Positions 33,064 through 42,608 of a stretch of 64,000 nt of DNA are shown piece after piece (positions within the stretch are counted from its first letter, which is position 1; every line of letters begins with the position of its first letter). The translations under genes and the position numbers were made by a program. This DNA is from a virus. Below the pieces are notes generated by a model, which worked only from the letters and a program-made list of their open reading frames with translations, had not been told where the DNA came from and did no database searches. The stretch spans positions 1 through 64,000 of IMG/VR virus record IMGVR_UViG_3300045581_000334; one strand, given 5' to 3'.

Positions 33064-34482
33064 TTATTTTATCAATTCACTAACGGAACCGAGGAAAGTG
33101 CCGTTCCATTTTGATTTCTTTATTGTTACTTCCTGAGACCCGCCAAGGTCTGAGGACTTCTTAATTGCAGTCTCTGATTCGACTGCGTCTACTCTCTTCT
33201 CAACACCATCAATGGTATTTTTGATCGCATTTACTGCTTCTGAGAGTGCTGTGTGCTTTTCTGCTAATTCTGAAATTCTAGCATCTACGCCCTTGCTGAA
33301 AGTTTCAACTGTTTCTTTAATAGCTGAGACCTGAGCGGCGTTTGCCTCAGAGGCTTTTTCCAAAGTCTCCGAGAAGAACCCCTTAAGGTCGCCTAGCATC
33401 TTTGCAAAATCAGGTTCACTAACTTCAGCTTCTGATACGTCGGCTGCTTTTTCCAGAACTTCGGCAGAAGTGTTTTCTTCTGTAGTATTCTCTACCTCTT
33501 CAGACTTATTCAGATCAGCTGCAGGAGCTTGCGCTACTGGTGCTTCAGGAGCTTGCGCTACTGGTGCTGCTGGTGCTGCTGGTGCTTTTGCTGCTTGTGC
33601 CTTTGCATTTTGTTCTGCAAGTACATCTTTAGCATCACGAGCTTTCTCCAAAGTCTCTTCGGTAGTTGTTGTGGTATCTACGTTATTTTCCACTTCATTA
33701 CCTCCTTCTGCGTTTGCCTGTTTTGCAATTGTTTGTGTATCAGGCAACGTTTGCAATCTTGATTTATATGAATCAAGAATCTTATCTATTTCTTTTGACT
33801 TGTTAGTGTCATTTGATTCCACCCAACCAATAAGTTCTGTCTTCTTACCAGTAACTGGTGAAATATACTCAGACTCTGTTGACATAAATACAGAATCACT
33901 TTCTGCACAATAAAAAATATTCTCCATTTTTACATCTGCAGCAATGCCCTTGAAAATCATTTGACCATTGACTTTTTCAATAGACAATATGTTACAGAGT
34001 TCATTTGCTGGAGAATCAACTATTGATAATTCAACAAGTGAGTAATCTTTAATGAAACGGACGCTTTGTCCTGTAGACTTATTTACTTCCGTATCTGAGT
34101 CTATAATTTTTCCGCCGATTGAAAATCCTGTAAGTGTTCCATCAAGAACTTTTTCCCAAGTATCTTGTGCGCCTTTTGAAATGTATGCATCAACATACAC
34201 TCCGTTATAAAATTCTTTTGTTTTTGGATCATAATAAGTTTCTGGTCTAAAAGATGCAACTTTGCCAACCGCCATCGGCTGATGCATTTCTCTTAGATTT
34301 CCACGGAAGCTTTCAAATGCTTTCATGCTTGCTTCTTGCGTGACCACATCACCAGTCTGATCTAGGTTATCAAGTGTTGCGAAACCTGAGACTGTTCTCT
34401 TTTCTCTGTTGACCTTCGTAAATGGAACTGATAAATTAATAGCATTTCCATTCGAAGACCAATGTGATTTTTCAATGGTCAT
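33064..34482 (-). CDS. capsid maturation protease fused to scaffold
   Basis: A 472-residue protein. Residues about 20-165 have the prohead protease pattern: the His in REMHQPMAVGKV, then SKGAQDTWEKVLDGTLTGFS, and the Ser in YSLVELSIVDSPAN. The C-terminal half is a scaffold: a helical region, an Ala/Pro-rich linker (about residues 290-320) and coiled-coil helices. The protease should remove scaffold and capsid arms after assembly. The start lies eight bases after a TATAAT box and no ribosome binding site is visible, so the mRNA may be leaderless. Confidence 0.85.
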   Translation of the reverse strand: MTIEKSHWSSNGNAINLSVPFTKVNREKRTVSGFATLDNLDQTGDVVTQEASMKAFESFRGNLREMHQPMAVGKVASFRPETYYDPKTKEFYNGVYVDAYISKGAQDTWEKVLDGTLTGFSIGGKIIDSDTEVNKSTGQSVRFIKDYSLVELSIVDSPANELCNILSIEKVNGQMIFKGIAADVKMENIFYCAESDSVFMSTESEYISPVTGKKTELIGWVESNDTNKSKEIDKILDSYKSRLQTLPDTQTIAKQANAEGGNEVENNVDTTTTTEETLEKARDAKDVLAEQNAKAQAAKAPAAPAAPVAQAPEAPVAQAPAADLNKSEEVENTTEENTSAEVLEKAADVSEAEVSEPDFAKMLGDLKGFFSETLEKASEANAAQVSAIKETVETFSKGVDARISELAEKHTALSEAVNAIKNTIDGVEKRVDAVESETAIKKSSDLGGSQEVTIKKSKWNGTFLGSVSELIK

Positions 34483-34490
34483 ATGTGTAT

Positions 34491-34519
34491 ATTATAGGCT
34501 TTTATATATCTAAAGGCAA
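34491..34519 (-). promoter_or_regulatory. promoter giving a leaderless capsid-operon mRNA
   Basis: The minus strand shows TTGCCT (34514-34519), a 17-base spacer and TATAAT (34491-34496). The ATG of the protease/scaffold gene follows after eight bases, so the transcript would begin at or just before the start codon. No Shine-Dalgarno. Confidence 0.65.
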
Positions 34520-34537
34520 ATAACTAGTTGAGTAGGA

Positions 34538-36118
34538 CTACTCGACTTGTCTGCCGTCGCCCTTTGCGTTCCTGCCCTCCCCTGAATTATCTGGGGAATT
34601 TGCGGCACGTTCTCCGTCCCTAGTTCTGCTTTGCATAGCCTGAGCTTTAATTTCAGCAGCTTTAGCGGCTAAATCGACTACTTCATCTCCGCCTTCTCTT
34701 GGAACCATACCCTTTCTAATTCTAATTTCATTAGGGGTAATTACTTGTAATCTCAAATATCTTTCATCAATCTTAGACTGAGTATCTTCATCGGTCAAGC
34801 TTAATTCATTAAATTTAAGAACTAAGGCATCCGTCATTTCTTGAATAACCTTATTTAATTTCTTTTCAAGAATATCCTGCGCTGGTGCACAAACTTGCTC
34901 TTTAAATGTTTTATCAGCATCTCTAGCATTTGCCAATGATATTCCAGTAGCCGTTCCAACCTTATTAATTGGAACTCTGTGAGCCATTAATATTTCATCT
35001 CTATTTGCTTGGCGATAAACATTAAATGATGACTCTTGTGCTCCCGCCTCAATTGGCTCCATTTTAAATTCAGTTTTAGAATCTGGAGAATCTGGTGGTA
35101 GCGGAATATATAAAGATCTGTGGTTTTTGCCACGAAGACCTACTTGGAAAAACTCTAATAATTTACGCTCAGACTCAGGTGATAATTTAGCACCCTTTAC
35201 AGTAATAATATATCTTGGGACTGCCTTATTCTCAAAATAATCTAAGTTATATTTGCCAGCAAATTCATTACCAGCCATTGCATTCTGTGCGGCAATGATA
35301 TCTGGAATTCCATAATAGTTATTCTTAGGAGTATATTTCTTCAAATGAATAATTTCATTTGGACGGTCTGTCGCCCCTGCAATTGGATTGGGGGTTTCAG
35401 TATCTCCAAAGTTGCGGAAGAATACAGCCTTGCCATACAGCAACTGCACAAAACCGTCTCTGAGGCGTCTTACACGCATTGTCTTTGAAGGGATGTGTCC
35501 GATGTACCCTATCTTTCCAGCAGTCGTTCTACCGACCTCTAGATAGCCATTACCAGTGGCCTCTACGTCAGTATAGAACTTAATTAGGGTCTCTTTAAAT
35601 GTCTCTTCCTCATTACAGTCCTCAAGCCACTGATGTAAATCTTGTTTAATTCTATTTAATTTTCTACGTGCTCTTTCTAATTGCTTCTCATCATCAATTG
35701 AATCTAATAAATCTGTAGTCTTTCTACTTTCAATAAAGTCAAATCCTAGGCCAACGATATTAGAAACCTTAGCATTAATTGCTGCATAATTGTATGGAGA
35801 AATTTCATATATCGTAGATAGATAATCTAAATTATATTCAGGTTGAACAAGATCAAATAATGCGTATCCGCTTACCGCCTGCTGTATCAATAACTGCTGT
35901 GTTCCAGATCCATCTGTACCAACAAACTTTTTCTGAATGTCTCTGCTTGCTTTTCTTCTTAATGCTGGGCTAAGACCAGAGAGCTTTAATATCTCTTCGC
36001 CTTCTAGAGAAAATGGGTCATCATTCTTTTGTGTTATAGTAGAATTAAATCTAACCCAGTCTGCAGCGTTAGATATTTCTACATTGTTTGAAGGTGTGTC
36101 TTCTTCATACTCAATCAT
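34538..36118 (-). CDS. portal protein, PBSX-like
   Basis: A 526-residue protein with portal features: an N-terminal helical part (AAINAKVSNIVGLGFDF), the stem/wing region with ENKAVPRYIITVKGAKL and LRGKNHRSLYIPLP, and the crown part containing ILMAHRVPINKVG followed by SLANARDADKTFKEQV. This pattern is that of PBSX-type portals. It forms the 12-fold ring through which DNA enters and exits the head. The C-terminal tail is charged and Asn/Gly-rich. It precedes the protease/scaffold gene. Confidence 0.9.
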   Translation of the reverse strand: MIEYEEDTPSNNVEISNAADWVRFNSTITQKNDDPFSLEGEEILKLSGLSPALRRKASRDIQKKFVGTDGSGTQQLLIQQAVSGYALFDLVQPEYNLDYLSTIYEISPYNYAAINAKVSNIVGLGFDFIESRKTTDLLDSIDDEKQLERARRKLNRIKQDLHQWLEDCNEEETFKETLIKFYTDVEATGNGYLEVGRTTAGKIGYIGHIPSKTMRVRRLRDGFVQLLYGKAVFFRNFGDTETPNPIAGATDRPNEIIHLKKYTPKNNYYGIPDIIAAQNAMAGNEFAGKYNLDYFENKAVPRYIITVKGAKLSPESERKLLEFFQVGLRGKNHRSLYIPLPPDSPDSKTEFKMEPIEAGAQESSFNVYRQANRDEILMAHRVPINKVGTATGISLANARDADKTFKEQVCAPAQDILEKKLNKVIQEMTDALVLKFNELSLTDEDTQSKIDERYLRLQVITPNEIRIRKGMVPREGGDEVVDLAAKAAEIKAQAMQSRTRDGERAANSPDNSGEGRNAKGDGRQVE

Positions 36119-36459
36119 TTGTTGCCCTTCCTCAATTTAGCCATTTCATCTTTGTGAACACCTATATCCAGAGGATCTGGAGTAAGCCCCCATCTCAGTC
36201 TTTGTTTTTGATACTCAAACTCTTCATCATCAATTTGTCTGCTTCCTTCAAGGAACTTCGGGTTGCCCTCCGAAATTCCATATCCTCTTACCGCCTTGGC
36301 TAATAAATTTATTCTATCTCTGTTATCTTTCATGGAGGCTATAGAAAGAAAGTTGCCTTCGTCATCGCCGATCCATCGACCATCAGGCATTTCCCAGACA
36401 TATACTCCAAGCCTGGTTTCATTTTCTTTAAATTTAGCGTTTGTCTTTTTAATATCCAT
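36115..36459 (-). CDS. hypothetical protein upstream of portal
   Basis: A 114-residue basic protein whose stop overlaps the portal start by four bases. It has a compact Trp/Gly-rich N-terminal segment (LGVYVWEMPDGRWIGDDEGN) and a helical, charged C-terminus. The position before the portal is conserved in related phages as I recall, and the function is unknown. A TGGTAAAAT box lies eight bases before its ATG, inside a short palindrome, which may give a leaderless mRNA. Confidence 0.7.
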   Translation of the reverse strand: MDIKKTNAKFKENETRLGVYVWEMPDGRWIGDDEGNFLSIASMKDNRDRINLLAKAVRGYGISEGNPKFLEGSRQIDDEEFEYQKQRLRWGLTPDPLDIGVHKDEMAKLRKGNK

Positions 36460-36460
36460 A

Positions 36461-36475
36461 GGTAATTATTTTACC
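36461..36475 (-). promoter_or_regulatory. small palindrome with -10-like box before 36459
   Basis: GGTAA-TTATT-TTACC is a 5-base-arm palindrome containing TAAAAT (36468-36473) on the minus strand, eight bases before the ATG at 36459. It may be a -10 box covered by an operator. Weak -35. Confidence 0.35.
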
Positions 36476-36499
36476 ACTTTCAATGCCTCAAGTCCAGCT

Positions 36500-36522
36500 T
36501 TTTGTCAACTTAAATGACAAAA
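36500..36522 (-). terminator. hairpin directly after the LamG gene
   Basis: TTTTGTCA and TGACAAAA form a perfect 8-base stem around ACTTAAA, immediately after the stop codon at 36523. The A/U-rich outer stem could act as a terminator in either direction. It also contains TTGACA, but no -10 lies at the right distance. Confidence 0.5.
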
Positions 36523-38286
36523 CTATGCGTTATCTAAAACCACCCAGTCAAAATCATAGGTCTTAGGGCCAAGATCTGTCAGTGTGAAGGCAGAATCATC
36601 TGCTACCAACACCTCATCCCCTATATAGAAATTATAATTAGTTAAATGATTTACATTTGGGTCTTCATAAATTGCTATTATGTTATATAGATTATTTGGC
36701 AAGGACCCAGACCTGACACCATTATCTGACTTTGTATTAAACCAAATCTGACCAGTTATGGCTGAGGGTGTTTTGATCATAATATAATTTGGCTCTCCTA
36801 TATTTATATACTGTGATATATTTGTAATAGAAGAAACGTCTTGTCCATTTATGTATAGCCCTGATATATTTGATTTGGATAATACTCCTCCTGCCGCCCA
36901 AGACAAGCTATACTCCTGTCCGCCAGTTTCATTATAAAATAGATATCCAGATGATAAAGATTCTGGGACAATAAATAGCTCTAAAGATCTTATATCATCT
37001 ATGGTTTCCAAATAGAACCCAGCGCCTAAAGGTCTTATGCCGTTGTCATAGTTTCTCGATATTATCTGATACTCTCTGTTTGAAAAATCTACATCCCAAT
37101 TAGATCCAGAAGAAGGTTGAGATACCGAAATAAATGATCTTCCGTTATGAGAAAATAATTTTTTGTCTTCATAAAGATATGCGCCCATATAGTATATTTC
37201 TGGAACATGTGTGTTTATATCATGTGTTTCAAACACTACCTTAAAGTATATTTGTTTTTCATTTAAGAATGTTTCGCCTAATTCTATACCTGGTATTACA
37301 GATCCGTTGGTGCATTCTTCCCATACTGTATTTTCACCATCATAATCTAATGAAGAATACACAGAAATACCTTCAGTTCCAAACCATTCTATTTTTGAAG
37401 AAACATAGTCTTTATATGGAAGTGGAGCAATCGAAGTTTCGAAGTAATATCCTGAAGCTCCCTTTAAATACAGACTATTTTTTTCTCTTCTAAAACCAAT
37501 ATTGTCATTTTCAAAAAGTGTAAATGGTATATAAGCTGGCCAGGAAAATTGATCTGGCTGGTCTTGATGCTGTAGGGTAGATTTAAATAGTTGTCCAAAA
37601 TTACTTTTAACTATTTGAACATTTGTGTTTATTGGAATATGTTGATAATGAGATTGTATTTTGTTAATATTAAGAGCATACCTGTATATTGCTGGAGCAT
37701 CTATTAAAAAATATTCTGATGTGTTTGCTGGGCCGCTTTCGATCTCAAGAGACGGATTTGTAAATGTCACACCTCCTACATATTTAGATGCAACTAATTC
37801 TGAATCAACATATAGCTTAAGAGAATTTATTTCATATACTGCAACAACATGAAATGCTTTATCCCTATATGGAACGCCGTAATCTACTCTTTCATTTTCT
37901 AACTTAAATACAATGTTTCCTTTTTCCCAATATATTCCTACCCCATTTTGATCCGCAAATATAGGAGTTAATGTAGTAATGTTTTTAGGATGAAACCAAA
38001 TTTCTAATGAGAAATCATTATCTTCTGTTTTTTCAATTCCAAATCCGCCTACTCCAGTTTGACCAGAAAAATCTTTTGTTATTGGAAAAGATATTGTATT
38101 TGTGTTTGTTATTTTATTAGAATGTGCCCCATTTGGCACTAAAGGAATATCTACTAGGTTTATAGTTCCAGAGTACGTAGCATTGTTTCCACATCCAGAG
38201 GAATCGTAAGCTATGGTTCCAGACGACTCATCCAGCTTCCAAAATCCGACTGGAGAATCTTTTAATATCGCACTATAGTATGACAT
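36523..38286 (-). CDS. LamG/concanavalin-like surface protein
   Basis: A 587-residue protein. Residues about 10-195 form a LamG-type beta-sandwich: SPVGFWKLDESSGTIAYDSS, then FSLEIWFHPKNITTLTPIF, and later AFHVVAVYEINSLKLYVDSE. This is the usual signature of laminin-G-like carbohydrate-binding modules. The rest is further beta modules, Tyr/Ser rich. Placed before the head genes, it may be a head decoration or a glycan-binding appendage. It begins six bases after a TATAAT box, without a ribosome binding site. Confidence 0.72.
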   Translation of the reverse strand: MSYYSAILKDSPVGFWKLDESSGTIAYDSSGCGNNATYSGTINLVDIPLVPNGAHSNKITNTNTISFPITKDFSGQTGVGGFGIEKTEDNDFSLEIWFHPKNITTLTPIFADQNGVGIYWEKGNIVFKLENERVDYGVPYRDKAFHVVAVYEINSLKLYVDSELVASKYVGGVTFTNPSLEIESGPANTSEYFLIDAPAIYRYALNINKIQSHYQHIPINTNVQIVKSNFGQLFKSTLQHQDQPDQFSWPAYIPFTLFENDNIGFRREKNSLYLKGASGYYFETSIAPLPYKDYVSSKIEWFGTEGISVYSSLDYDGENTVWEECTNGSVIPGIELGETFLNEKQIYFKVVFETHDINTHVPEIYYMGAYLYEDKKLFSHNGRSFISVSQPSSGSNWDVDFSNREYQIISRNYDNGIRPLGAGFYLETIDDIRSLELFIVPESLSSGYLFYNETGGQEYSLSWAAGGVLSKSNISGLYINGQDVSSITNISQYINIGEPNYIMIKTPSAITGQIWFNTKSDNGVRSGSLPNNLYNIIAIYEDPNVNHLTNYNFYIGDEVLVADDSAFTLTDLGPKTYDFDWVVLDNA

Positions 38287-38292
38287 GATTTT

Positions 38293-38298
38293 ATTATA
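38293..38298 (-). promoter_or_regulatory. TATAAT box six bases before ATG (LamG gene)
   Basis: The minus strand reads TGATATAAT-AAAATC-ATG. It is an extended -10 (TGA) at the leaderless distance. No convincing -35 and no Shine-Dalgarno. Confidence 0.5.
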
Positions 38299-38865
38299 TC
38301 AGGCAAACAGTTCTGGGTTTAGTTTAGTAGGAAGCTCTGTTGTGCCTCTAACAAATACAGTGGTGAAATATCTTATATCGTCACTTAGGACGGGAAGTGA
38401 GCCGTGAACTATATGTCCTCCATGTATAAATAGCGAATTAGCTTTTGGCTTTATGGTAATTCCTAGATCAGGGTAGTCCAATTCTCCACCCTCATAGTCA
38501 TCATTAAAATATAAACACAATCCATACCCAATATAATAGTCTATATCAGTTCTCCACTGATCAGCATGATGCTGTATAAAATCTCCCTTTTTATACCTTT
38601 GTAAAATCATACCAGTAGGATAATACGAATAAGATTCAAATAAGGATTCCATTTTTTTATTTGCTCTTGAGAATACATTTTCTTCTTCAAAGACTATCTG
38701 TTTGCCAAACCAGAAATCGGGAATTTGATTTTTAACTCTCATCTCTTCATTATTCCAGTCTTCTTCAGAAAAACTGTTTATAATTTTTTTTACTTCTTCA
38801 AATTCTGAGTCTGTTAGGAAATTTTCTACCTCATAAACATCATCGTATATCTTGTTTATCTTCAT
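38299..38865 (-). CDS. 2OG-Fe(II) dioxygenase, prolyl hydroxylase-like (1 of 7)
   Basis: A 188-residue double-stranded beta-helix enzyme. Iron ligands are the HxD pair in IQHHADQW and the distal His in HIVHG. The co-substrate-binding basic residue is Arg in DDIRYF. The family motif YFNDDYEGGE lies between. It is the shortest of the seven and close to a minimal prolyl 4-hydroxylase catalytic domain. Such enzymes use O2 and 2-oxoglutarate to hydroxylate protein prolines or other substrates. It is the last gene of the island, next to the SDR gene. Confidence 0.85.
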   Translation of the reverse strand: MKINKIYDDVYEVENFLTDSEFEEVKKIINSFSEEDWNNEEMRVKNQIPDFWFGKQIVFEEENVFSRANKKMESLFESYSYYPTGMILQRYKKGDFIQHHADQWRTDIDYYIGYGLCLYFNDDYEGGELDYPDLGITIKPKANSLFIHGGHIVHGSLPVLSDDIRYFTTVFVRGTTELPTKLNPELFA

Positions 38866-38871
38866 AAATTC

Positions 38872-39540
38872 CTAATTATATTTATTATTATTTATGTGAC
38901 TTATCTCTATATGGTTTATATTTACATGACTAGGTAAAGATCCTACCCATCTAATTGTTTCAGCCATATCTGCAGCAGTTAAAGCGTTATCCTTTTTCTC
39001 TAACTGTGTGTCTATTGTTCCTGGGCACACTTCCGTAACCTTAATTCCATATGCTGGGAATTCCATTCTCATAGTGTCTATTAATCCCATTTCTCCACGT
39101 TTAGCATTTGAATAATTTCCGCTTCCACGGTATGGTACTTTTCCACACAAGGAAGTGACAAAAACAATAGTCGGAGATTCAGAATTTTTCATTGCTGGTA
39201 CAAACAATTGAGACAAATACATTGGTCCAGAAACATTGATATCATACGCTCTTCTAAAGTTTTCCATAGTTTCGTTTATTAGATATGTTGGCCCTGCTCC
39301 ACCGCCAGCATTATTTACTAATAGATCTAAAGTTATATCTTTATATTTATCGTAGAATGCCTTGATGGCTTTTTCATCAGTAATGTCTAAGCTGTATGTC
39401 TCTATGTTGTCAGAAGCAATCTCTGCCAACTTAGATAAATTACGTGACACAGCAATAACTTTGTACCCATTTTGGGATAAAACTTTTACTGTTTCGTAAC
39501 CTACGCCCTTGCTAGCTCCAGTAACTATGGCGGTTTTCAT
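38872..39540 (-). CDS. short-chain dehydrogenase/reductase
   Basis: A 222-residue classical SDR. It has the nucleotide-binding TGASKGVG motif at the N-terminus, NNAG in the middle, the catalytic Ser in VFVTSL and the YxxxK pair in YSNAK, all in the expected order. The Arg in AVSRN after the second strand suggests NADP(H) preference. The substrate is not predictable. It is enclosed by dioxygenase genes with spacings of two to six bases, so it is likely translated with them and may act on the same pathway. Confidence 0.9.
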   Translation of the reverse strand: MKTAIVTGASKGVGYETVKVLSQNGYKVIAVSRNLSKLAEIASDNIETYSLDITDEKAIKAFYDKYKDITLDLLVNNAGGGAGPTYLINETMENFRRAYDINVSGPMYLSQLFVPAMKNSESPTIVFVTSLCGKVPYRGSGNYSNAKRGEMGLIDTMRMEFPAYGIKVTEVCPGTIDTQLEKKDNALTAADMAETIRWVGSLPSHVNINHIEISHINNNKYN

Positions 39541-39542
39541 AT

Positions 39543-40241
39543 TTACATCGTTGGATTATTTACTGGCTCCATGGTTCTATACCAATGAAGTGGTACCATA
39601 TACTTAAATCCGCTCTTAACTAAGTGTGCGGTGTGATGATATGGTGGAGATGATGGGAATATAATAACGCTCCCTGCCTCTGGCTTAATGGCTATAGTAA
39701 CTCTGTTTCCATCTTTTGCTACGGCAAAATCTTCTTCTGGCTTGCCCTGTATGATTGGTGCGTCTGGAGATTCAATGGTAAATGAAAGTTCTCCACCCTC
39801 GTAATCATCGTTTAAATAAAACACAAGTGAGTACTTTAATCTAGTGTCTCCTTCTTGCTGATCAAAGTGTGCTCCCATGTAGGTTCCTGGGCTATACTTC
39901 TTAATATCAAATAATGGGAAATTGATGGGAGTTTCGTTGTCTCCGTGAGCTTCCGCATAATCTTTACAAACGGCATAGAAGGCATCCATGATGGTGTTAT
40001 AAATGTATCCAGCCTTATTGTCTGTTGTTTTAATTACTCTCTCTTCATCAGATGGGTTTACAGTTTTTTGAGCTCCGTAAAGATACATCTCTCCACTACA
40101 GGCTGTCCACTCATTCCATTTAGTAACTGAATTACCCCATTCCTCATTTTCTGTGGAATCAATCATCTCCACAAACTTTTTTGGATCTGGTATTACGTTC
40201 TTGTAATAGTAAACATTTTCTTCTAATATTTCTTTTTCCAT
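39543..40241 (-). CDS. 2OG-Fe(II) dioxygenase (2 of 7)
   Basis: A 232-residue protein with HFD in MGAHFDQQEG as the HxD iron pair. It has the motif YLNDDYEGGELSF, and a distal His in PPYHHTAHLVKSG followed by a Lys where other members have Arg. The middle loop between these motifs is longer than in its neighbours. It probably belongs to the prolyl 4-hydroxylase-like group. It has a ribosome binding site (AGGAG) and sits directly before the SDR gene. The target is unknown. Confidence 0.85.
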   Translation of the reverse strand: MEKEILEENVYYYKNVIPDPKKFVEMIDSTENEEWGNSVTKWNEWTACSGEMYLYGAQKTVNPSDEERVIKTTDNKAGYIYNTIMDAFYAVCKDYAEAHGDNETPINFPLFDIKKYSPGTYMGAHFDQQEGDTRLKYSLVFYLNDDYEGGELSFTIESPDAPIIQGKPEEDFAVAKDGNRVTIAIKPEAGSVIIFPSSPPYHHTAHLVKSGFKYMVPLHWYRTMEPVNNPTM

Positions 40242-40242
40242 G

Positions 40243-40986
40243 TCAATCTCCTATTTTATATTTCTTACCATTTGGATCAATCTTATAACCTTCTTTAAGA
40301 AGATCTTGCCACTCCGCCTTTTCTACTGCTTGCTGATCTCTAATCTTCTGCATTTCTTCTGCCCAAGCATCTCTGACTTCTTGTGGATAATCTGATTCTT
40401 CTCTATCGTCCCAGAAAGACCCTAGAGTGTATCTAACTCCTGAAGTTATCATACTTACTTCATGCATGTTATTAAATCCGCCATCAAATGCAGCTAACAA
40501 TCCAGTCTTAGGCTGTATGCTAATATCTTGTGATGGAAACTTAAGCATACCACCCTCAAAATTATCATTCAAATATAAGAAGGCTGCGTATCTACTTCTT
40601 GCAAATGGCCCAGTGTTTCCTTTTTCATCTGTGTTGTCTGAATGTATTCTTGCATATGCTCCAGGCTCCCACTTTTGAGTATGGTATCCAATTTGAACTA
40701 CCTTTTTAGGATCTAGTCCATGAACTGAAGCAACAGCATCTATAATTCCAGATCTAATTTGAGAAAATATGTCTGACTCCAAGCCAAACTCTTCTATCTC
40801 TGGATCTCCATCTTGTGGCAAAACCGATGAGTAAGATTCATAAAAAGAAATTGGAGTCCATGATAGTTTTTCTGTTTCAGCCTGCTTGTCTAAAACTTTT
40901 ATTAAAGCAGCGCACTGCTCTTCAGTTAAAAAGTTTTCATAAAGGACTATGTCCTTAGTCAATCTATTTTGATTATTTAAATTCAT
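40243..40986 (-). CDS. 2OG-Fe(II) dioxygenase (3 of 7)
   Basis: A 247-residue protein. The iron-binding HxD is in ARIHSDNTDE, the core motif is YLNDNFEGGML, the distal His is in FNNMHEVSMI and the 2-oxoglutarate Arg in SGVRYTLG. A charged C-terminal extension of about 45 residues, rich in Lys and Glu, distinguishes it from the others. It overlaps the upstream dioxygenase gene by four bases, which suggests coupled translation. Confidence 0.85.
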   Translation of the reverse strand: MNLNNQNRLTKDIVLYENFLTEEQCAALIKVLDKQAETEKLSWTPISFYESYSSVLPQDGDPEIEEFGLESDIFSQIRSGIIDAVASVHGLDPKKVVQIGYHTQKWEPGAYARIHSDNTDEKGNTGPFARSRYAAFLYLNDNFEGGMLKFPSQDISIQPKTGLLAAFDGGFNNMHEVSMITSGVRYTLGSFWDDREESDYPQEVRDAWAEEMQKIRDQQAVEKAEWQDLLKEGYKIDPNGKKYKIGD

Positions 40987-41882
40987 TTTATCCTCACTAA
41001 TCCATCTAGGTTTTTCTTTTGTACCTTTTCCTGGTACTCTGCCATTATTTCACCTTGCATTGATATCCACTTATCTCTGCCATACTTCTCTTCATTCTCA
41101 AACCATTCTTTATCGCCAAGGTCATACTTTTGCCAATACATTCTAGTAAAAAGTTTTTCTCCGTTTAAGTTATTTGTAACTCCGTGTAGGTATACCTTTC
41201 CATCTTCTGTAAGAATTTCTGGGTGCCCTGAAGGAAAAACTAAAAAATCTCCAGCTTTAGGCTTGTAAGAAAATATTTTATTATTAATAATAAATTCAAC
41301 TTCTCCGCCATCATAGTCGTCGTTTAGGTATGTAGTAGTTGTAATTGCAAATTTATATCCTGGGGTCTTAATAGGCTCTCTAATAAAGTCAGAATGATAA
41401 TTCATTGCCAATGGGTGTCCTTTTCCTGCATCATCAAAATACTTGCATAGGCTTGGACCAGTCCATCTCCAGGTGCTTATCTCAGAAACTACAGATTGCT
41501 CAGAGTTATAAGTTTCTGAGTACAAGGAGTTTACTGGATTAGAGACATGAGTAGGATCAACATCTAGGTTAAACCTATTAATAAAATCATTATTTACTTT
41601 ATGAAAACCTTTAACTAGCTCACAAATAAAATATTTTTGATCTCTTCCCTTATCGGTTGTAGGCTCTTCATGATCCCAGGCAAACTTCATTTCTCTATCG
41701 GATTTGTTAAAATTTATTCCGAACTTTTCTACTTTTTCTCCAAATTCGTACCATGGTTTCCAGTCTTCAAATATTCCTGTTTCTGAACTTCCAATATCTT
41801 TAGCTATCCTATACATCTTGTCAACATCTTCTAATACGCCGTTATAAACTATAATATATGGATATATTTCTTCGCTATACAT
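40983..41882 (-). CDS. 2OG-Fe(II) dioxygenase (4 of 7)
   Basis: A protein of 299 residues, the largest of the group. HSD in MNYHSDFIRE gives the HxD pair, YLNDDYDGGEVEF the core motif and LHGVTN the distal His. The first 170 residues form an extra N-terminal part with a Trp-rich segment. I choose the ATG at 41882, seven bases after a GGAG site, instead of the one four codons earlier, because that site overlaps the earlier ATG. The C-terminus has a Lys/Trp-rich helical tail. Confidence 0.85.
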   Translation of the reverse strand: MYSEEIYPYIIVYNGVLEDVDKMYRIAKDIGSSETGIFEDWKPWYEFGEKVEKFGINFNKSDREMKFAWDHEEPTTDKGRDQKYFICELVKGFHKVNNDFINRFNLDVDPTHVSNPVNSLYSETYNSEQSVVSEISTWRWTGPSLCKYFDDAGKGHPLAMNYHSDFIREPIKTPGYKFAITTTTYLNDDYDGGEVEFIINNKIFSYKPKAGDFLVFPSGHPEILTEDGKVYLHGVTNNLNGEKLFTRMYWQKYDLGDKEWFENEEKYGRDKWISMQGEIMAEYQEKVQKKNLDGLVRIK

Positions 41883-42603
41883 TCTTATCTCCATCTATTA
41901 AAACCCTATAGTACTTCTTATCAGGTTCTGGCTTAACTTCTCCAGTATGTTCTAATATAGTCCAAAAGAATGGAACTGTATATCTTATGCTACCTTTTAT
42001 TTCTGTTACACCGTGAATATAATTCATATCTCCAGGGAAAAAGTAGGCAGCACCTCTTTTAGGCTTAAATTGAATTCCTTGATTAGGGAAATATAACTCT
42101 CCGCCTTCATAATCATCATTTAAATAAAACAAGCTAGCTAAATCATACCATGGAAAATCATTGGACAATCCAGCATCTGGCCCTTCATGTAATTCTTTGT
42201 CTGCGTGTGGTCTTTGGAATTGACCAGGTAGCCACCTAACGATTGTCTGCCCAGTTGGCTGAGCTTTTACCTTATAAAAATCTTCTATGATTGGCTGTAG
42301 TCTTTGAAAGAGTCCAACTATAACTGGAACAATGTTTGGATCATTTTTGTTTAAAGATGGAGCACTACAAACTCTGTCTTTCCAATAACTTGAATCATAT
42401 ATAACTGTTCCATTTTCATTTACATGATCTTCTGTGTAGTCCCAAATTGTAATCTTTTTAGCAGCTGACTCAAGGAAGTTTATCTCATCTTCAGTCATAA
42501 AATTTTCTAGTTCAACAATCATATCCTTGCTGTACCCAAAAAATCCAGATGGGGTTATTGATTTCGGTGCGTGTAAGTGTATGTCTTTGTTTACAATTTC
42601 CAT
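41875..42603 (-). CDS. 2OG-Fe(II) dioxygenase (5 of 7)
   Basis: A 242-residue protein. The HxD pair is HAD in QRPHADKELH, the core motif YLNDDYEGGELYF, the distal His in YIHGVTEIKG and the Arg in SIRYTVPF. This full set of iron and 2-oxoglutarate ligands makes it the most canonical of the seven. It starts five bases after TATAAT and has no ribosome binding site, so a leaderless transcript starting here is possible. It ends inside the next dioxygenase gene. Confidence 0.87.
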   Translation of the reverse strand: MEIVNKDIHLHAPKSITPSGFFGYSKDMIVELENFMTEDEINFLESAAKKITIWDYTEDHVNENGTVIYDSSYWKDRVCSAPSLNKNDPNIVPVIVGLFQRLQPIIEDFYKVKAQPTGQTIVRWLPGQFQRPHADKELHEGPDAGLSNDFPWYDLASLFYLNDDYEGGELYFPNQGIQFKPKRGAAYFFPGDMNYIHGVTEIKGSIRYTVPFFWTILEHTGEVKPEPDKKYYRVLIDGDKNV

Positions 42604-42608
42604 ACTTA

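Noticed and set aside
33470-33913. Plus-strand open frame opposite the scaffold gene
   Set aside because: A Ser/Ala-rich antisense shadow of the Ala/Pro-rich scaffold linker. No start signals or recognisable motif.
36503-36508. TTGACA after the LamG gene as a -35 box
   Set aside because: No -10 hexamer lies 15-19 bases downstream; the TAAAAT box is 29 bases away. The hexamer is part of a hairpin.
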